From the NCBI GenBank assembly GCA_033856535.1, contig JAWVEV010000010.1, positions 1 through 36,743 of the forward strand: a stretch of DNA of 36,743 bases. The letters run 5' to 3'. The position numbers were made by a program, and so were the translations under genes. The notes below the pieces were generated by a model that saw nothing but the letters and a program-made list of their open reading frames with translations, made no database searches and was not told the origin of the DNA. The stretch is from JAWVEV01 sp033856535. GTDB taxonomy: Bacteria; Actinomycetota; Thermoleophilia; Miltoncostaeales; Miltoncostaeaceae. This document shows positions 7,170 through 16,126 of this stretch, in pieces; position 1 is the stretch's first letter, and every line of letters starts with the position of its first letter.

Positions 7170-8069
7170 ATGCGGTCCCGCCTCGCGCCATTCGTCGCCG
7201 TGCTCGCCATGGTCGCCGCGGCCGGCTGCGGCGCCGGCTCGGCCAGCGCGGGCGACGCCGCCGCGCCGGTCCCTCGGGCGACCGTCGATCGGTTCGACTC
7301 CGCCCGCGCCTTCGCGGAGGTGCGGCGCCAGGTGGCGATCGGCCCGCGGCCCGCCGGCTCGACCGCCTCGCGCAGGTTGGCCGCGCGGCTGCGCCGGGCG
7401 CTGCCGGCGGGACGCCTCGAGGTCGTGCCCGGGGGCCTGCGCAACGTCGTCGGCCGCCTGCCGGCGCGCGGGCGGGGGGTGGGACAGAAGGCGATCGTCG
7501 TCGCCGCGCACTACGACACGAAGGATCTGCCGGGCTTCGTCGGCGCCAACGACGGGGCGGCGGGCACCGCGACCGTGCTCGAGCTGGCCCGCGCGCTGGC
7601 GCGCCGGCCGGCGCCGGCCGACCGGCTCGAGATCCGCTTCGTCCTCTTCGACGGCGAGGAGGAGCCGCCGGAGTCGACGGACTTCTTCTCGGGAGGTCTG
7701 CGCGGCAGCAGGGCCTATCTGGCCGCGCACCGGCGCGAGATCGGCGCCGTGATCGTGATCGACTTCGTGGGCGACGAGCGGCTGTCGCTGCCGCGCGAGG
7801 ACGGCTCGCACCGCGCGCTCTGGATCGAGCTCCGCGCGGCCGCGCGCCGGGTGGGGGTGGGCGCGGTCTTCCCGCTCCGCCGCCGCGGCGAGATCCTCGA
7901 CGACCACACGCCGTTCATGCGGGCGGGGATCCCGGCGATCGACCTGATCGACTTCGACTACCCGCCGTGGCACACCCCGGCGGACACGCTGGACAAGGTC
8001 TCCGCGCGCAGCCTGGACGCCGCCGGCGAGGCCGTGCTGGAGCTGCTCGTGCGCCTCCGCGAGGGCTGA
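7170..8069 (+). CDS. M28-family zinc aminopeptidase / glutaminyl-cyclase-like lipoprotein
   Basis: A 299-residue exported metallohydrolase. The N-terminus is a lipoprotein signal peptide with lipid-anchor Cys at residue 20 (context VAAAGC). The zinc-site series of the M28 family is intact: His in VVAAHYDTK, bridging Asp in GANDGAAGTA, Glu pair in LFDGEEEP, Asp in VIDFVGD, and His in WHTPADT. The insert STDFFSGGLRGSRAYL and the compact length fit the branch that includes bacterial glutaminyl cyclases as well as aminopeptidases, so either activity is possible. It is expected on the outer face of the cytoplasmic membrane. It is a single-gene unit between a divergent gene and the amtB promoter. 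Confidence 0.9.
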   Translation: MRSRLAPFVAVLAMVAAAGCGAGSASAGDAAAPVPRATVDRFDSARAFAEVRRQVAIGPRPAGSTASRRLAARLRRALPAGRLEVVPGGLRNVVGRLPARGRGVGQKAIVVAAHYDTKDLPGFVGANDGAAGTATVLELARALARRPAPADRLEIRFVLFDGEEEPPESTDFFSGGLRGSRAYLAAHRREIGAVIVIDFVGDERLSLPREDGSHRALWIELRAAARRVGVGAVFPLRRRGEILDDHTPFMRAGIPAIDLIDFDYPPWHTPADTLDKVSARSLDAAGEAVLELLVRLREG

Positions 8070-8158
8070 GCCCGCCCCGACCGGCCGGGTGGCCGCGCGG
8101 CGCATCGCGCGCCGCAACCTTCATCCAGGGGGCCAAAGAGCAAAAAACGGCCCGAACG

Positions 8159-8209
8159 TACCCTCGGTCCACGTCCGAGCCCCCCGTGGCTGCCCCCATT
8201 CCCTAGGAG
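8159..8209 (+). promoter_or_regulatory. Promoter -10 and ribosome binding site of the amtB-glnB operon
   Basis: TACCCT at 8159-8164 fits the -10 pattern seen elsewhere here, with a predicted start near 8171 and a 44-nt leader. AGGAG at 8205-8209 lies 5 nt before the ATG at 8215. A run of A residues precedes the -10. No GlnR- or NtrC-type site could be assigned with confidence. Confidence 0.35.
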
Positions 8210-8214
8210 CGCAG

Positions 8215-9651
8215 ATGAGATTCAGCGCTTTGCGTCGCGTACCGCTCTTGGTCGCCGCTCTGCTCCTGATCGCCCCGGCCTTCGCCGCGGCCCAGGACGG
8301 CTCCGAGCTCACCGACGCCGTCAACACGCTGTGGGTCGTCCTCGCGGCCGTGCTCGTCCTGTTCATGCAGGCCGGCTTCGCGATGCTGGAGACCGGTCTT
8401 TCCCGCATGAAGAACGCGGGGGCGATCATGGCGAAGACCCTCTGCAACCTGTCGATCGCGCTCGTGATGTTCTGGGCGTTCGGCTTCGCCATCGCGTTCG
8501 GCGACGGCAGCGGCCTGGTCGGATCGACCGGCTGGTTCCTGAACGGCGACATCCCGACGACGTTCGCGGTGTACGACGGCTACGGGGTCCCGATCGAGGC
8601 GCTCTTCCTGTTCCAGGTGGCGTTCGTGGCCGTGTCGCTGGCGATCGTGTCCGGCGCGATGCTCGACCGCACCAAGTTCGTCGGCTTCGTGATCTTCGCG
8701 GTCTTCTACGCCGGCCTGATCTACCCGTTCGTCGCCCACTGGACCTGGGGCGGCGGCTGGCTCTTCGAGGACGGCTTCCTCGACTTCGCCGGCTCGTCGA
8801 TCGTCCACCTGCAGGGCGCCCTGGCGGCGGCCGCCGGCGCGTTGATCCTGGGTCCGCGCATCGGGAAGTTCCGCGGCGGCAAGGCGATCCCGATCCCCGG
8901 CCACTCGATGCCGCTGGCCGTGCTCGGCATCTTCATCCTGTTCATCGGCTGGGCCGGCTTCAACGGCGGCTCGGGCCTGGCCGCCGTCGGCATCAACATC
9001 GGCGACATCATCATGAACACGTACCTGGCGGCCGGCGCCGGCGTGATCGGCGCGATGATCGCCTCGCTGTGGCTCTTCAAGACGCTCGACGTCAGCCAGA
9101 TGGGCAACGGCGCGATCGCGGGCCTGGTGGCCATCACCGCCCCCTGCGCCTTCGTCGACAGCTGGGCCGCGCTGCTCATCGGCGTGGTCGCCGGGCTGAT
9201 CCTCCCGCCGCTCGTGCTGGCCGTCGAGAAGATGAAGATCGACGACCCGGTGGGCGCCCTCCCGGCGCACGGCGTGGCCGGCATCTGGGGCACCCTCTCG
9301 ATCGGCCTCTTCGCGGTGGCCGACCGCACCGGCGGCGCCGAGGGCCTGATCTACGGCGGCGGCGGCCACCAGCTGTGGGTCCAGTTCTACGGCGTGGCGG
9401 CCACGGTGGCCTTCACCTTCACCGCCTCCGCGCTGGTCATGCTCGGCATCAAGTACACGCTCGGCCTCCGTCTGAGCGAGGATGCGGAGATCGCGGGCCA
9501 GGACATCTCGGAGCACGGCATGTTCGGCTACCCCGAGCGCTTCATCGACGTCCCCGGCGCCACCTCGGCCGAGCCGTCGCTGCGGCCCCTCCCCGCGCCG
9601 GCGCACGCGCCGGGCAAGCCGGCCACCTCGCCGACGGGAGCGACGTCATGA
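8215..9651 (+). CDS. amtB: Ammonium transporter AmtB
   Basis: A 478-residue Amt/Rh channel that conducts ammonium across the cytoplasmic membrane. A cleavable signal sequence ends at AFAAAQ (residues 20-25), after which about eleven transmembrane helices follow. Family hallmarks are FMQAGFAMLETGLSR near the N-terminus, the first twin-His segment SSIVHLQGALAAAAG, and the second in ALPAHGVAGIWGTL. The cytoplasmic tail YPERFIDVPG is followed by a Pro/Ala-rich extension of about 30 residues that is longer than usual and may affect PII docking. The TGA overlaps the ATG of the PII gene (ATGA), the conserved amtB-glnK arrangement in which PII blocks the channel when nitrogen is plentiful. ATG 8215 is chosen from the AGGAG site and the signal peptide. 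Confidence 0.95.
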   Translation: MRFSALRRVPLLVAALLLIAPAFAAAQDGSELTDAVNTLWVVLAAVLVLFMQAGFAMLETGLSRMKNAGAIMAKTLCNLSIALVMFWAFGFAIAFGDGSGLVGSTGWFLNGDIPTTFAVYDGYGVPIEALFLFQVAFVAVSLAIVSGAMLDRTKFVGFVIFAVFYAGLIYPFVAHWTWGGGWLFEDGFLDFAGSSIVHLQGALAAAAGALILGPRIGKFRGGKAIPIPGHSMPLAVLGIFILFIGWAGFNGGSGLAAVGINIGDIIMNTYLAAGAGVIGAMIASLWLFKTLDVSQMGNGAIAGLVAITAPCAFVDSWAALLIGVVAGLILPPLVLAVEKMKIDDPVGALPAHGVAGIWGTLSIGLFAVADRTGGAEGLIYGGGGHQLWVQFYGVAATVAFTFTASALVMLGIKYTLGLRLSEDAEIAGQDISEHGMFGYPERFIDVPGATSAEPSLRPLPAPAHAPGKPATSPTGATS

Positions 9652-10013
9652 AGAAGATCGAGGCCTTCATCCGCCACGAGGCGCTCGAGGCGATCCACGA
9701 CCGCCTGGCGCACATGGGGCTTCCCTCGATGAGCGTCACCGAGGTCAAGGGCTCGGGGCGCCAGAAGGGCTTCACCGAGAGCTACCGGGGGGCCAGGACC
9801 ACCGTGTTCCTGCGTCCCAAGATCAAGCTGGAGGTCGTCCTGGACGACGGCGACGTCGATCGCGCCGTCGACTGCATCCTCGAGCTCGCCCACACCGGCG
9901 AGCCGGGCGACGGGAAGATCTTCATCTCGGACATCGAGGAGGCGATCCGCGTCCGCACCGGCGAGCGCGGCGCCGTGGTCCTCGAGCCGCACCCGGAGGA
10001 GGCGCCGGCCTAG
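9648..10013 (+). CDS. glnK: PII nitrogen regulatory protein (GlnB/GlnK), T-loop lacking Tyr51
   Basis: A 121-residue PII trimer subunit that senses ATP/ADP and 2-oxoglutarate. It aligns without gaps to E. coli PII: MKKIEAFIR at the N-terminus, VTEVKGSGRQKGFTESYRG at residues 30-48 with the ligand-binding Q39, PKIKLEVV with K58, and the signature GDGKIFISDIEEAIRVRTGERG. Position 51, uridylylated in E. coli and adenylylated in actinobacteria, is Thr (GARTT) rather than Tyr; Tyr46 is retained. The protein may therefore be controlled only by effectors. Start ATG overlaps the amtB stop and is preceded by GGGAG. Co-transcription with amtB indicates AmtB as a main target. A strong hairpin follows at 10052-10082. 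Confidence 0.93.
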   Translation: MKKIEAFIRHEALEAIHDRLAHMGLPSMSVTEVKGSGRQKGFTESYRGARTTVFLRPKIKLEVVLDDGDVDRAVDCILELAHTGEPGDGKIFISDIEEAIRVRTGERGAVVLEPHPEEAPA

Positions 10014-10051
10014 CCGGACCTCATGGGACGGCGACGTCCCGCAGGCGGACC

Positions 10052-10082
10052 CCACGGGCCGGTCATCGCGACCGGCCCGTGG
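10052..10082 (+). terminator. Strong hairpin terminator after amtB-glnK
   Basis: A perfect 13-bp inverted repeat (CCACGGGCCGGTC, loop ATCGC, GACCGGCCCGTGG) lies 38 nt after the PII stop. There is no U-tract, which is common for high-GC actinobacterial hairpins. A second short hairpin (GGCGC, loop CAATT, GCGCC at 10118-10132) follows before the convergent DUF2283 gene. Confidence 0.65.
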
Positions 10083-10145
10083 CCGTTCGGAGGCCCCGCC
10101 CCTGTCGCCGCTGCTGTGGCGCCAATTGCGCCGGGCGGATCCTGG

Positions 10146-10415
10146 CTAGCCGCGCACCACGCTGGGCCACCCCTGCTCGGCCGCGACCCGCTCGAGCGCG
10201 GTGCGCACGACGTCGGGCTCCGGCAGGCCGTCGATCTCCACGCCGCGCGAGACGTCGAGCAGCTCGATCGAGATCAGCTCCCCGCCGGCGTCGTAGTCGA
10301 CGAGGCGCACCTCGTCCAGATGCTCCGTCCGCACGGAGCGCCCTGGGCCGGCCCCCGGGAAGTCGATCGAGAGGGCATCGGACTCGCTGTCGTAGGTGAT
10401 GGCGACGGGCGTCAT
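10146..10415 (-). CDS. DUF2283 family protein (putative antitoxin-like partner)
   Basis: An 89-residue protein with the DUF2283 pattern: ITYDSESDALSIDF at the start, RTEHLDEVRLVDYDAGGELISIELLDVSRGV in the middle, and a short helical tail. Its ATG overlaps the TGA of the upstream DUF4258 gene (ATGA), so the two are translationally coupled. Small DUF2283 proteins next to DUF4258 genes are a recurrent bacterial pair that has been proposed to act as a toxin-antitoxin-like module. That role is recalled, not shown here, and the biochemical activity is unknown. The in-frame upstream Met codons would overlap most of the partner and are unlikely. Confidence 0.8.
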   Translation of the reverse strand: MTPVAITYDSESDALSIDFPGAGPGRSVRTEHLDEVRLVDYDAGGELISIELLDVSRGVEIDGLPEPDVVRTALERVAAEQGWPSVVRG

Positions 10416-10648
10416 GGCCTCATGAGGATACGCTCGGGCCCGACCCCACGGCCACGCGCGACGGTGTGGATCGTGCCATTGGGACGGCGGATCACGGTGA
10501 TCCACGAGCCGTCGACGATGGCCTCGTAGGCCCAGCGCCCCGTTTGCGTCTGGAACACCCTGTCGTCGGTGGCGATCACCGCCTCCACATGCGCCTCCGT
10601 GACCTCTCGAAGTTCCATTCGGCGGCGCGCGTGGGCGCCGTACGTCAT
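10412..10648 (-). CDS. DUF4258 family protein (putative toxin-like partner)
   Basis: A 78-residue basic protein with the DUF4258 layout: HARRRMELREVTEAHVEAVIAT (N-terminal helices), DDRVFQTQTGRWAYEAIVDG, then the strand pair WITVIRRPNGTIHTVARG. The domain is compact and reminiscent in size of RelE/ParE-like toxins, although homology to them is not established. The ATG at 10648 is used because the domain starts there; GTG four codons upstream is an alternative. It is first in a two-gene operon with the DUF2283 gene. It reads away from the rsgA leader; the two share a 170-bp divergent region. Confidence 0.78.
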   Translation of the reverse strand: MTYGAHARRRMELREVTEAHVEAVIATDDRVFQTQTGRWAYEAIVDGSWITVIRRPNGTIHTVARGRGVGPERILMRP

Positions 10649-10745
10649 GTCACCGGTCACGCGACGGACGATCGGACTTCCCCCGTCAACGCTCAAGGCC
10701 GATGTGTCACCTCTTGGTGGCACCGCGACTTGGGCTTCGGCCCGT

Positions 10746-10775
10746 TTGACGCCTCCCGGCGCCCCGGCGTATCGT
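10746..10775 (+). promoter_or_regulatory. Sigma70-type promoter of the rsgA leader
   Basis: TTGACG (10746-10751), an 18-nt spacer, and TATCGT (10770-10775) form the best -35/-10 pair in this part of the window. The predicted start is near 10782, giving a leader of about 180 nt before rsgA that contains a 29-codon ORF. Confidence 0.55.
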
Positions 10776-10817
10776 CCGCCGCGGTCAGGTGAACCCGAAC
10801 GAGGAAAGGGGGGAGGC

Positions 10818-10907
10818 GTGTTGCTGAGCGCGATGCAGGCCCGGGTGCTCCGGCAGCACCTCCACGACCCGTTCCCCTCGGGCGCCACCGACCGCAGCGC
10901 GGCCTAG
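10818..10907 (+). CDS. Small upstream ORF in the rsgA leader (29 residues)
   Basis: A GTG-initiated ORF (MLLSAMQARVLRQHLHDPF followed by PSGATDRSAA) preceded by an excellent purine-rich site, GGGGGGAGG, with only 1 nt (C) between it and the GTG; the second in-frame start (ATG at 10833) has no site of its own. It lies wholly inside the predicted rsgA transcript and ends 54 nt before the rsgA TTG. The peptide has no recognised homolog. It could be a regulatory leader peptide, a small protein, or chance. The strong ribosome site, the promoter and the position make translation plausible. Confidence 0.4.
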   Translation: MLLSAMQARVLRQHLHDPFPSGATDRSAA

Positions 10908-12011
10908 GACCTCCTCGGACCGCCGCCCCACGGAGCGCCCGCCCAGCCGGGAGGCTCCCCGTTGCACCAGCACCATCCGCACGACGTCCTGCGCCCGATC
11001 GGGTGGCACGACGCCCGCGCCGGCGAGCTCGCCGCGCTCGGCGACCCCTCGCTCCGGCCGGCCCGCTGCGCGCGCGTCGACCGCGGGGGCCTGATCGCCC
11101 TCGCCCCCGAGGGCCCCGTCGCGCTCCGCCGGTCGGTCCCGCTGGCCGCCGGCGACTGGCTCTCCCTGTCGGGCGAGGCGGTCGCGCACGTCCTCGAGCG
11201 GCGCGGCACGGTCTCCCGCCGCGCGCCGGGCCGCGCCGCCGGCCAGCAGGCCATCGCCGCGAACGTCGACGTCCTCGTCGCCGTGCTCGGGCTGGACCGG
11301 CCCCTGCGCTTCGGCCGGCTCCGCCGCGCCCTCGTCCTCGCGGCCCAGGGCGGCACCGCCGCGGCCGTCGCGCTCACCAAGGCCGACCTCGCCGACGACC
11401 CGGAGGGCGTCCGCCGCGCGGTGGCCGCCGCCGCGCCCGGCGTCCCGGTCCTGCTCGTCGGCGCGCGGGAGGGCGCCGGCGTCGCGGAGGTCGCGGCGCT
11501 CGCCGCGCCCGACCGCACCATCGCCCTGCTCGGTGAGTCCGGGGCGGGAAAGACCACCCTCACCAACGCCCTCACCGGGATCGACCGCGCCACCGGGGCG
11601 GTCCGGGCCGGCGACGCCAAGGGCCGCCACGTCACCACCGCCCGCGAGCTGCTCCCGCTCCCCGGCGGCGGGGCGATCGTGGACACCCTGGGGCTGCGGG
11701 AGCTGGGGGTCGCCGCCGGCGCCCTCGACGCCGCCTTTCCGGACGTCGCCGAGCTGGCGCGCGGCTGCCGCTACCGCGACTGCCGCCACGCCGGCGAGCC
11801 GGGCTGCGCCGTGCGGGCCGCCGCAGCGGCGGGGCTCATCGCCCCCGAGCGGGTCGACGCGCTCGACGCCCTCCGCCGCGAGGCCGAGTCGCTGGAGCGG
11901 CGCATGGACGTCCGCGGCAACCGCCGGGACGAGCGGCGTTTCGGCCGGCAGGCGCGCGAGGCGGTTCGGGAGCGCCGGCGCCGGCGCGGCGACGAAAGAC
12001 GCCGGCCGTCC

Positions 12012-13480
12012 TCAGCGGGGCTCGAAGGCGGCGAGCGCCTCCTGGGCCTCGCGGGCGCGCGGCAGCTCCAGCACGAAGCGCCCGCCCGAGTCGCCGTGCA
12101 CGTCGGCGCGCACGTCGCCGCCGAGCGCCCGCGCCAGCTCCCGGCTGATCGCCAGGCCGAGCCCGGTGCCGCGGCGCCCGTCCGGGGCGTCGAGCGACCG
12201 GAAGGGCTCGAAGACGACCTCCTCGTCGCCCGGCACCAGCCCCGGCCCGCTGTCGCTCACGGTGGCGATGAGGCCGCCGCCCTGCCGCACCCGGCCGGTG
12301 AGCCGGACCGTGCCGCCCACCGGCGTCCAGCTCAGGGCGTTCTCGATCAGGTTGCCCACGATCTGACGCACGCGCGCCTCGTCGGTGACCATGGTCGGCA
12401 TCGGCTCGATGTCGCGCTCGTAGCGCACTCCGCGGGCGGCGGCCTCGGCCTCGAGCGCGTCGAAGGCCCGGTCGAGCACCTCGGCCGGGTCCACGTCGGC
12501 CAGGTCCAGGCGGAAGCGCCGGGCGTCCAGCCGGGCCAGGTCGAGCAGGTCCGCCACCAGCGCCTCCAGCCGGCGTGCCTCGCCGCTGATCGCGGCCAGC
12601 GAGCGGGGCACGTCGTCGGGCGGCACGACGCCGTCCGCCAGCGCCAGCGCGTGCCCGCGGATCGCGGTCAGCGGCGTCCGCAGGTCGTGCGTCACCTGCA
12701 TCAGGAAGTCGCGCGAGGCGGCGTCGCTCTGCGCCAGCTCACGCACCATCTGGTTGAAGGCGTCCGAGAGCGCGTCGAGCTCCTGGGTCCCGGTGCGCCG
12801 CAGCGTGACCCGGCGGTCGCCGCGCGCCACTCGGCGCGTGGCCACGCGCATCGCGCGCAGCGGCCGCGTGAGCCGGCTGGTCAGGAACAGGACCAGGAAG
12901 AGCGCCACCAGCAGGCCGGCGCCGGCCGCCAGGGCTACCCGGCGGGCCAGGGCGCCCCAGTCCGCCGCGACCTCGCTCGAGGGGCGCGAGAGCAGGATCG
13001 CGCCCACGATCTGCCCGCCGAGCTTCACCGGGGCGGCCGACGCCTCGGTGATCTCGCCCGTCTCCGGGCGCACGAAGTCCAGCCGCTGCACGCCGTCGCG
13101 CTCCAGCACGCCGTACTCGAGCGCCTGCGCCGCGCCGCGCGGGAACGTGTCGTAGGGCCGCTCCGCGCCCGGCGCGAGCTCCAGGCCGTCGGCGTAGAGC
13201 TTGGTGCCGGGGCCGACCAGCGTCCGGAGGTTCTCCACCCGGAAGAAGGTGAACTCCTCGCCGCGGGTGGCGGCCTCCTCCGCGCGCGTGCTCACCAGGT
13301 CGGCCAGCGCCCGGGCCTGCCGGTCGAACTCGTGGCGCGAGACCCGCTCGGCCTCCGAGCGCACCAGCTGGGTCCCGACCACCGCGAACACCACCGAGGC
13401 GGCCAGGAGGCCCGCCAGGGAGGCGAGGGCGATGCGGCCGCGCAGGGTCCTCCAGGGCCGGGGGAGCCGGCCCGCGAGGC

Positions 13481-13484
<4 letters not shown>
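12012..13484 (-). CDS. Two-component sensor histidine kinase (HAMP-HisKA-HATPase)
   Basis: A 490-residue membrane kinase. Transmembrane helix 1 is at about residues 18-40, an extracellular sensor of about 140 residues follows, and helix 2 is at about 181-203. Then come HAMP (SRLTRPLRAMRVATRRVARGD), the dimerisation/phosphoacceptor H-box VTHDLRTPLTAIRG with His266, N-box NLIENALSWTP, G1 SDSGPGLVPGD, F-box VFEPF and G2 GTGLGLAIS. All catalytic motifs are intact. Its ATG overlaps the response-regulator TGA (ATGA), so the pair is co-translated. The signal cannot be inferred; the sensor domain has no recognised fold. The convergent rsgA frame runs antisense across the entire gene. Confidence 0.95.
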
Positions 13485-14182
<698 letters not shown>

Positions 14183-14192
14183 GACCGGAGCG

Positions 14193-14198
14193 ATGCTA
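14193..14198 (-). promoter_or_regulatory. -10 element of the two-component operon
   Basis: TAGCAT on the minus strand ends 10 nt before the response-regulator ATG (14182), predicting a leader of roughly 3 nt. The operon therefore seems to have its own promoter rather than depending on the upstream gene. Confidence 0.4.
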
Positions 14199-14256
14199 GT
14201 GCGAGCGGAGGACGCCGCCAACCGCTCCTCGCGGAAACGGGCGACGCGGGCGGAGA

Positions 14257-14802
14257 TCACAGGGTCGGCTCGCCCTCGTCCGGCGACGCCGGCTCGGGCG
14301 GCTCGATCGCGAACCTCAGCGGGCTTTTCGTCCGCGAGGGCCAGACCCGCTCGCGCTCGTCGTTCAGCGAGAAGGCGCCGTCGCCGCTGACGCTCGCCTT
14401 GCCGCGCCCGGCGGTCGAGAGGCTGATGTCGTCGGCCCGGATCTGCAGCACCACGCGCGAGCCCGAGAGGTAGATGCGCCCGCCGGCGTCGCGGATCCGC
14501 ACCATCGCCCCGGGCCGCAGCCGGCGGCTGTCGCCGTCGAGGAAGAAGCGCGCGTCCCCGGCGATGTCGCGCACCCAGAGGGTGGCGTCCTCGGGGATCA
14601 GCCCGTAGGTGACGAGCTTGCCCTCGAGCCGGACCACGCCGCTGCCCTCGAGCTGCAGGCGGGCCGAGCTGGGGGGCGCCTCGTCGTCGCCGAAGATCTG
14701 CCTGGCGTGAGATGGGGGCGGGGTCTGCGGCGTCGTGGCGCCCACCGCGAAGGCGGGCGCCACCAGCAGCGCAACAAGCATCCCGACGAGCAGCCCCCGC
14801 AA
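14257..14802 (-). CDS. Secreted or membrane-anchored protein of unknown function
   Basis: A 181-residue protein from a TTG start, beginning MRGLLVGMLVALLVAPAFA, a good Sec signal peptide with GGGAGG 4 nt before the start. An in-frame ATG at 14865 would add 21 polar residues ahead of the signal and has no ribosome site. The mature part has alternating short beta strands (LQLEGSGVVRLEGKLVTYG, MVRIRDAGGRIYLSGSRVV, ASVSGDGAFSLN), suggesting an all-beta, possibly solenoid-like extracellular domain. No family is recognised. It reads in the same direction as the two-component genes 74 bp downstream and could be a sensed or regulated envelope component; that is inference. Confidence 0.65.
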   Translation of the reverse strand: MRGLLVGMLVALLVAPAFAVGATTPQTPPPSHARQIFGDDEAPPSSARLQLEGSGVVRLEGKLVTYGLIPEDATLWVRDIAGDARFFLDGDSRRLRPGAMVRIRDAGGRIYLSGSRVVLQIRADDISLSTAGRGKASVSGDGAFSLNDERERVWPSRTKSPLRFAIEPPEPASPDEGEPTL

Positions 14803-14947
14803 CGTGCCTCCCGCATTCGGCGTGGGCGCACATCCTGACGCATGACGGGTGTGGACCGTGCTCATAAGGTCATGGTCGGACCTGGCGATATGCGTCCGGA
14901 GAGCGCGAGGTAAGCATTCCGCGCCCCGACTGTTGTGGTTCTTTGAA

Positions 14948-14969
14948 GCGGCCTGCGATGCGAGGCCGC
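14948..14969 (-). terminator. Hairpin after the unknown gene at 14983-15996
   Basis: A perfect 7-bp inverted repeat (GCGGCCT / AGGCCGC, 8-nt loop) begins 13 nt past the stop codon on the minus strand and is followed by TTC and an A-rich stretch. Confidence 0.5.
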
Positions 14970-14982
14970 GAGAACTCCCGCC

Positions 14983-15996
14983 TCAGCCGTTCCCGGCGGT
15001 CCTCGCCTCGGCCTCGTGGCGGCGCTCGGCGGCAAGGGTCGCGCGCAGCACCAGGCTCCGCGCCAGCGGCCCCAGGCTCACCCGCACGTGCGCCCGCGGG
15101 CCCACCGAGCCCTCCTCGACGCCCATCACGATCATCCGGCGCTGGTCGGCCAGCCGGGCGGCGAGCCGGCGCTGGGACGGCTCCGCCAGGTCGATCGCCA
15201 CCCGGTGCACCGCCGTCGCGCCCTCGTCCCAGACGAAGCGCAGCTCGAGGTCGGCGACGGGCGCCGGCGCCGCCGGGCCGCCGATGGGTCGCAGGCCCCC
15301 GGCCGGGGGCTCGTCCGGCCGGCCGGCGGCCCCGATCAGGGGCGAGGCGAACGCGACCCGGCCGCCCTGCGACTCGACGCCCCAGAGCGTGCGCGCGGGC
15401 ACCACCAGCGCGACCCGGCCCTCGGCGAAGCTGCCCTCGACCAGGCGCGGCGGCGAGCGGCGCGCGTGCGCCCAGGCCGACGACGAGACGCCCAGCGGCA
15501 CCGGCGCGCCGGTGTGCCACTCGGCCACGCGCGCCATCGCCGCGCGGAGCTCGGCGCACCCGCCCGCGCCCAGCTCGATGGCCTGGCAGCGCGGGGGCTC
15601 CGCGACGTCGCCGCCGGCGGGCACCCATGCGATGCGCATCGCCCCGGCGGAGCAGGCGCGCTCGACCAGCGCCCGCGCCTCGGGGTACGCCAGGTCGATC
15701 CCGACGCTCATCGCCGGGCAGCCGGCGGGCTCGTGCGGGTCGTCGGCCTCCTCGGGCTCGTCGTTCTCCTCGATCGCGAGCACCAGCAGCCGCCCGGGCG
15801 CGCCGCCGGCGGCGGCGTCGGCCACCGTGAAGGCGCAGCCCGCCATCCGGCCGAGCCGGGCGGCGCGGGCCGCGCACACCACCGTGACCGGCTGCTCGGC
15901 GGGCGCGTCGGCCAGCAGCGTGACGCCCTCCCAGCCGTCGGCGATGGCCGCCCGCAGGTCCGGCGGGATGACCCGGTCCAGGTCGTGCTCGCTCAC
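14983..15996 (-). CDS. Conserved-looking cytoplasmic protein of unknown function
   Basis: A 337-residue protein with no signal peptide or membrane segment. The GTG at 15996 is chosen because GGAGGGA lies 7 nt upstream; an upstream in-frame ATG at 16110 would read through the promoter region. The sequence has a hydrophobic N-terminal half (VTLLADAPAEQPVTVVCAAR, RLLVLAIEEND), a middle section with several Cys and His, and a basic C-terminal helix (RSLVLRATLAAERRHEAEAR). I recognise no domain or catalytic motif. It is divergent from the secreted repeat protein gene, sharing a 215-bp intergenic region that contains an iron-box-like palindrome. Confidence 0.6.
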   Translation of the reverse strand: MSEHDLDRVIPPDLRAAIADGWEGVTLLADAPAEQPVTVVCAARAARLGRMAGCAFTVADAAAGGAPGRLLVLAIEENDEPEEADDPHEPAGCPAMSVGIDLAYPEARALVERACSAGAMRIAWVPAGGDVAEPPRCQAIELGAGGCAELRAAMARVAEWHTGAPVPLGVSSSAWAHARRSPPRLVEGSFAEGRVALVVPARTLWGVESQGGRVAFASPLIGAAGRPDEPPAGGLRPIGGPAAPAPVADLELRFVWDEGATAVHRVAIDLAEPSQRRLAARLADQRRMIVMGVEEGSVGPRAHVRVSLGPLARSLVLRATLAAERRHEAEARTAGNG

Positions 15997-16050
15997 GTCG
16001 CGGTCCCTCCGGAAAATGGCCGTCGATCCTCGGGCAGGGCGGCCGATCCC

Positions 16051-16069
16051 TGTCGTAAGGCAAACCTTA
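16051..16069. promoter_or_regulatory. Possible DtxR/IdeR-type iron box
   Basis: The 19-mer TGTCGTAAGGCAAACCTTA agrees with the actinobacterial iron-box consensus (TTAGGTTAGGCTAACCTAA) at 13 of 19 positions, and contains the short palindrome TAAGG-CAAA-CCTTA. The left half is poor. It lies between divergent genes, 55 bp upstream of the GTG at 15996 and about 60 bp before the -35 of the secreted repeat gene. Tentative. Confidence 0.25.
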
Positions 16070-16126
16070 TCTGACACGTGAGGGGTTGGGAACACGAAAG
16101 AAACCTGCAAAAGCGGGACGATCCCG

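Noticed and set aside
11003..12366. Alternative frames over rsgA
   Set aside because: Rich in Arg and Pro without domain content, while the rsgA frame has all GTPase and zinc motifs.
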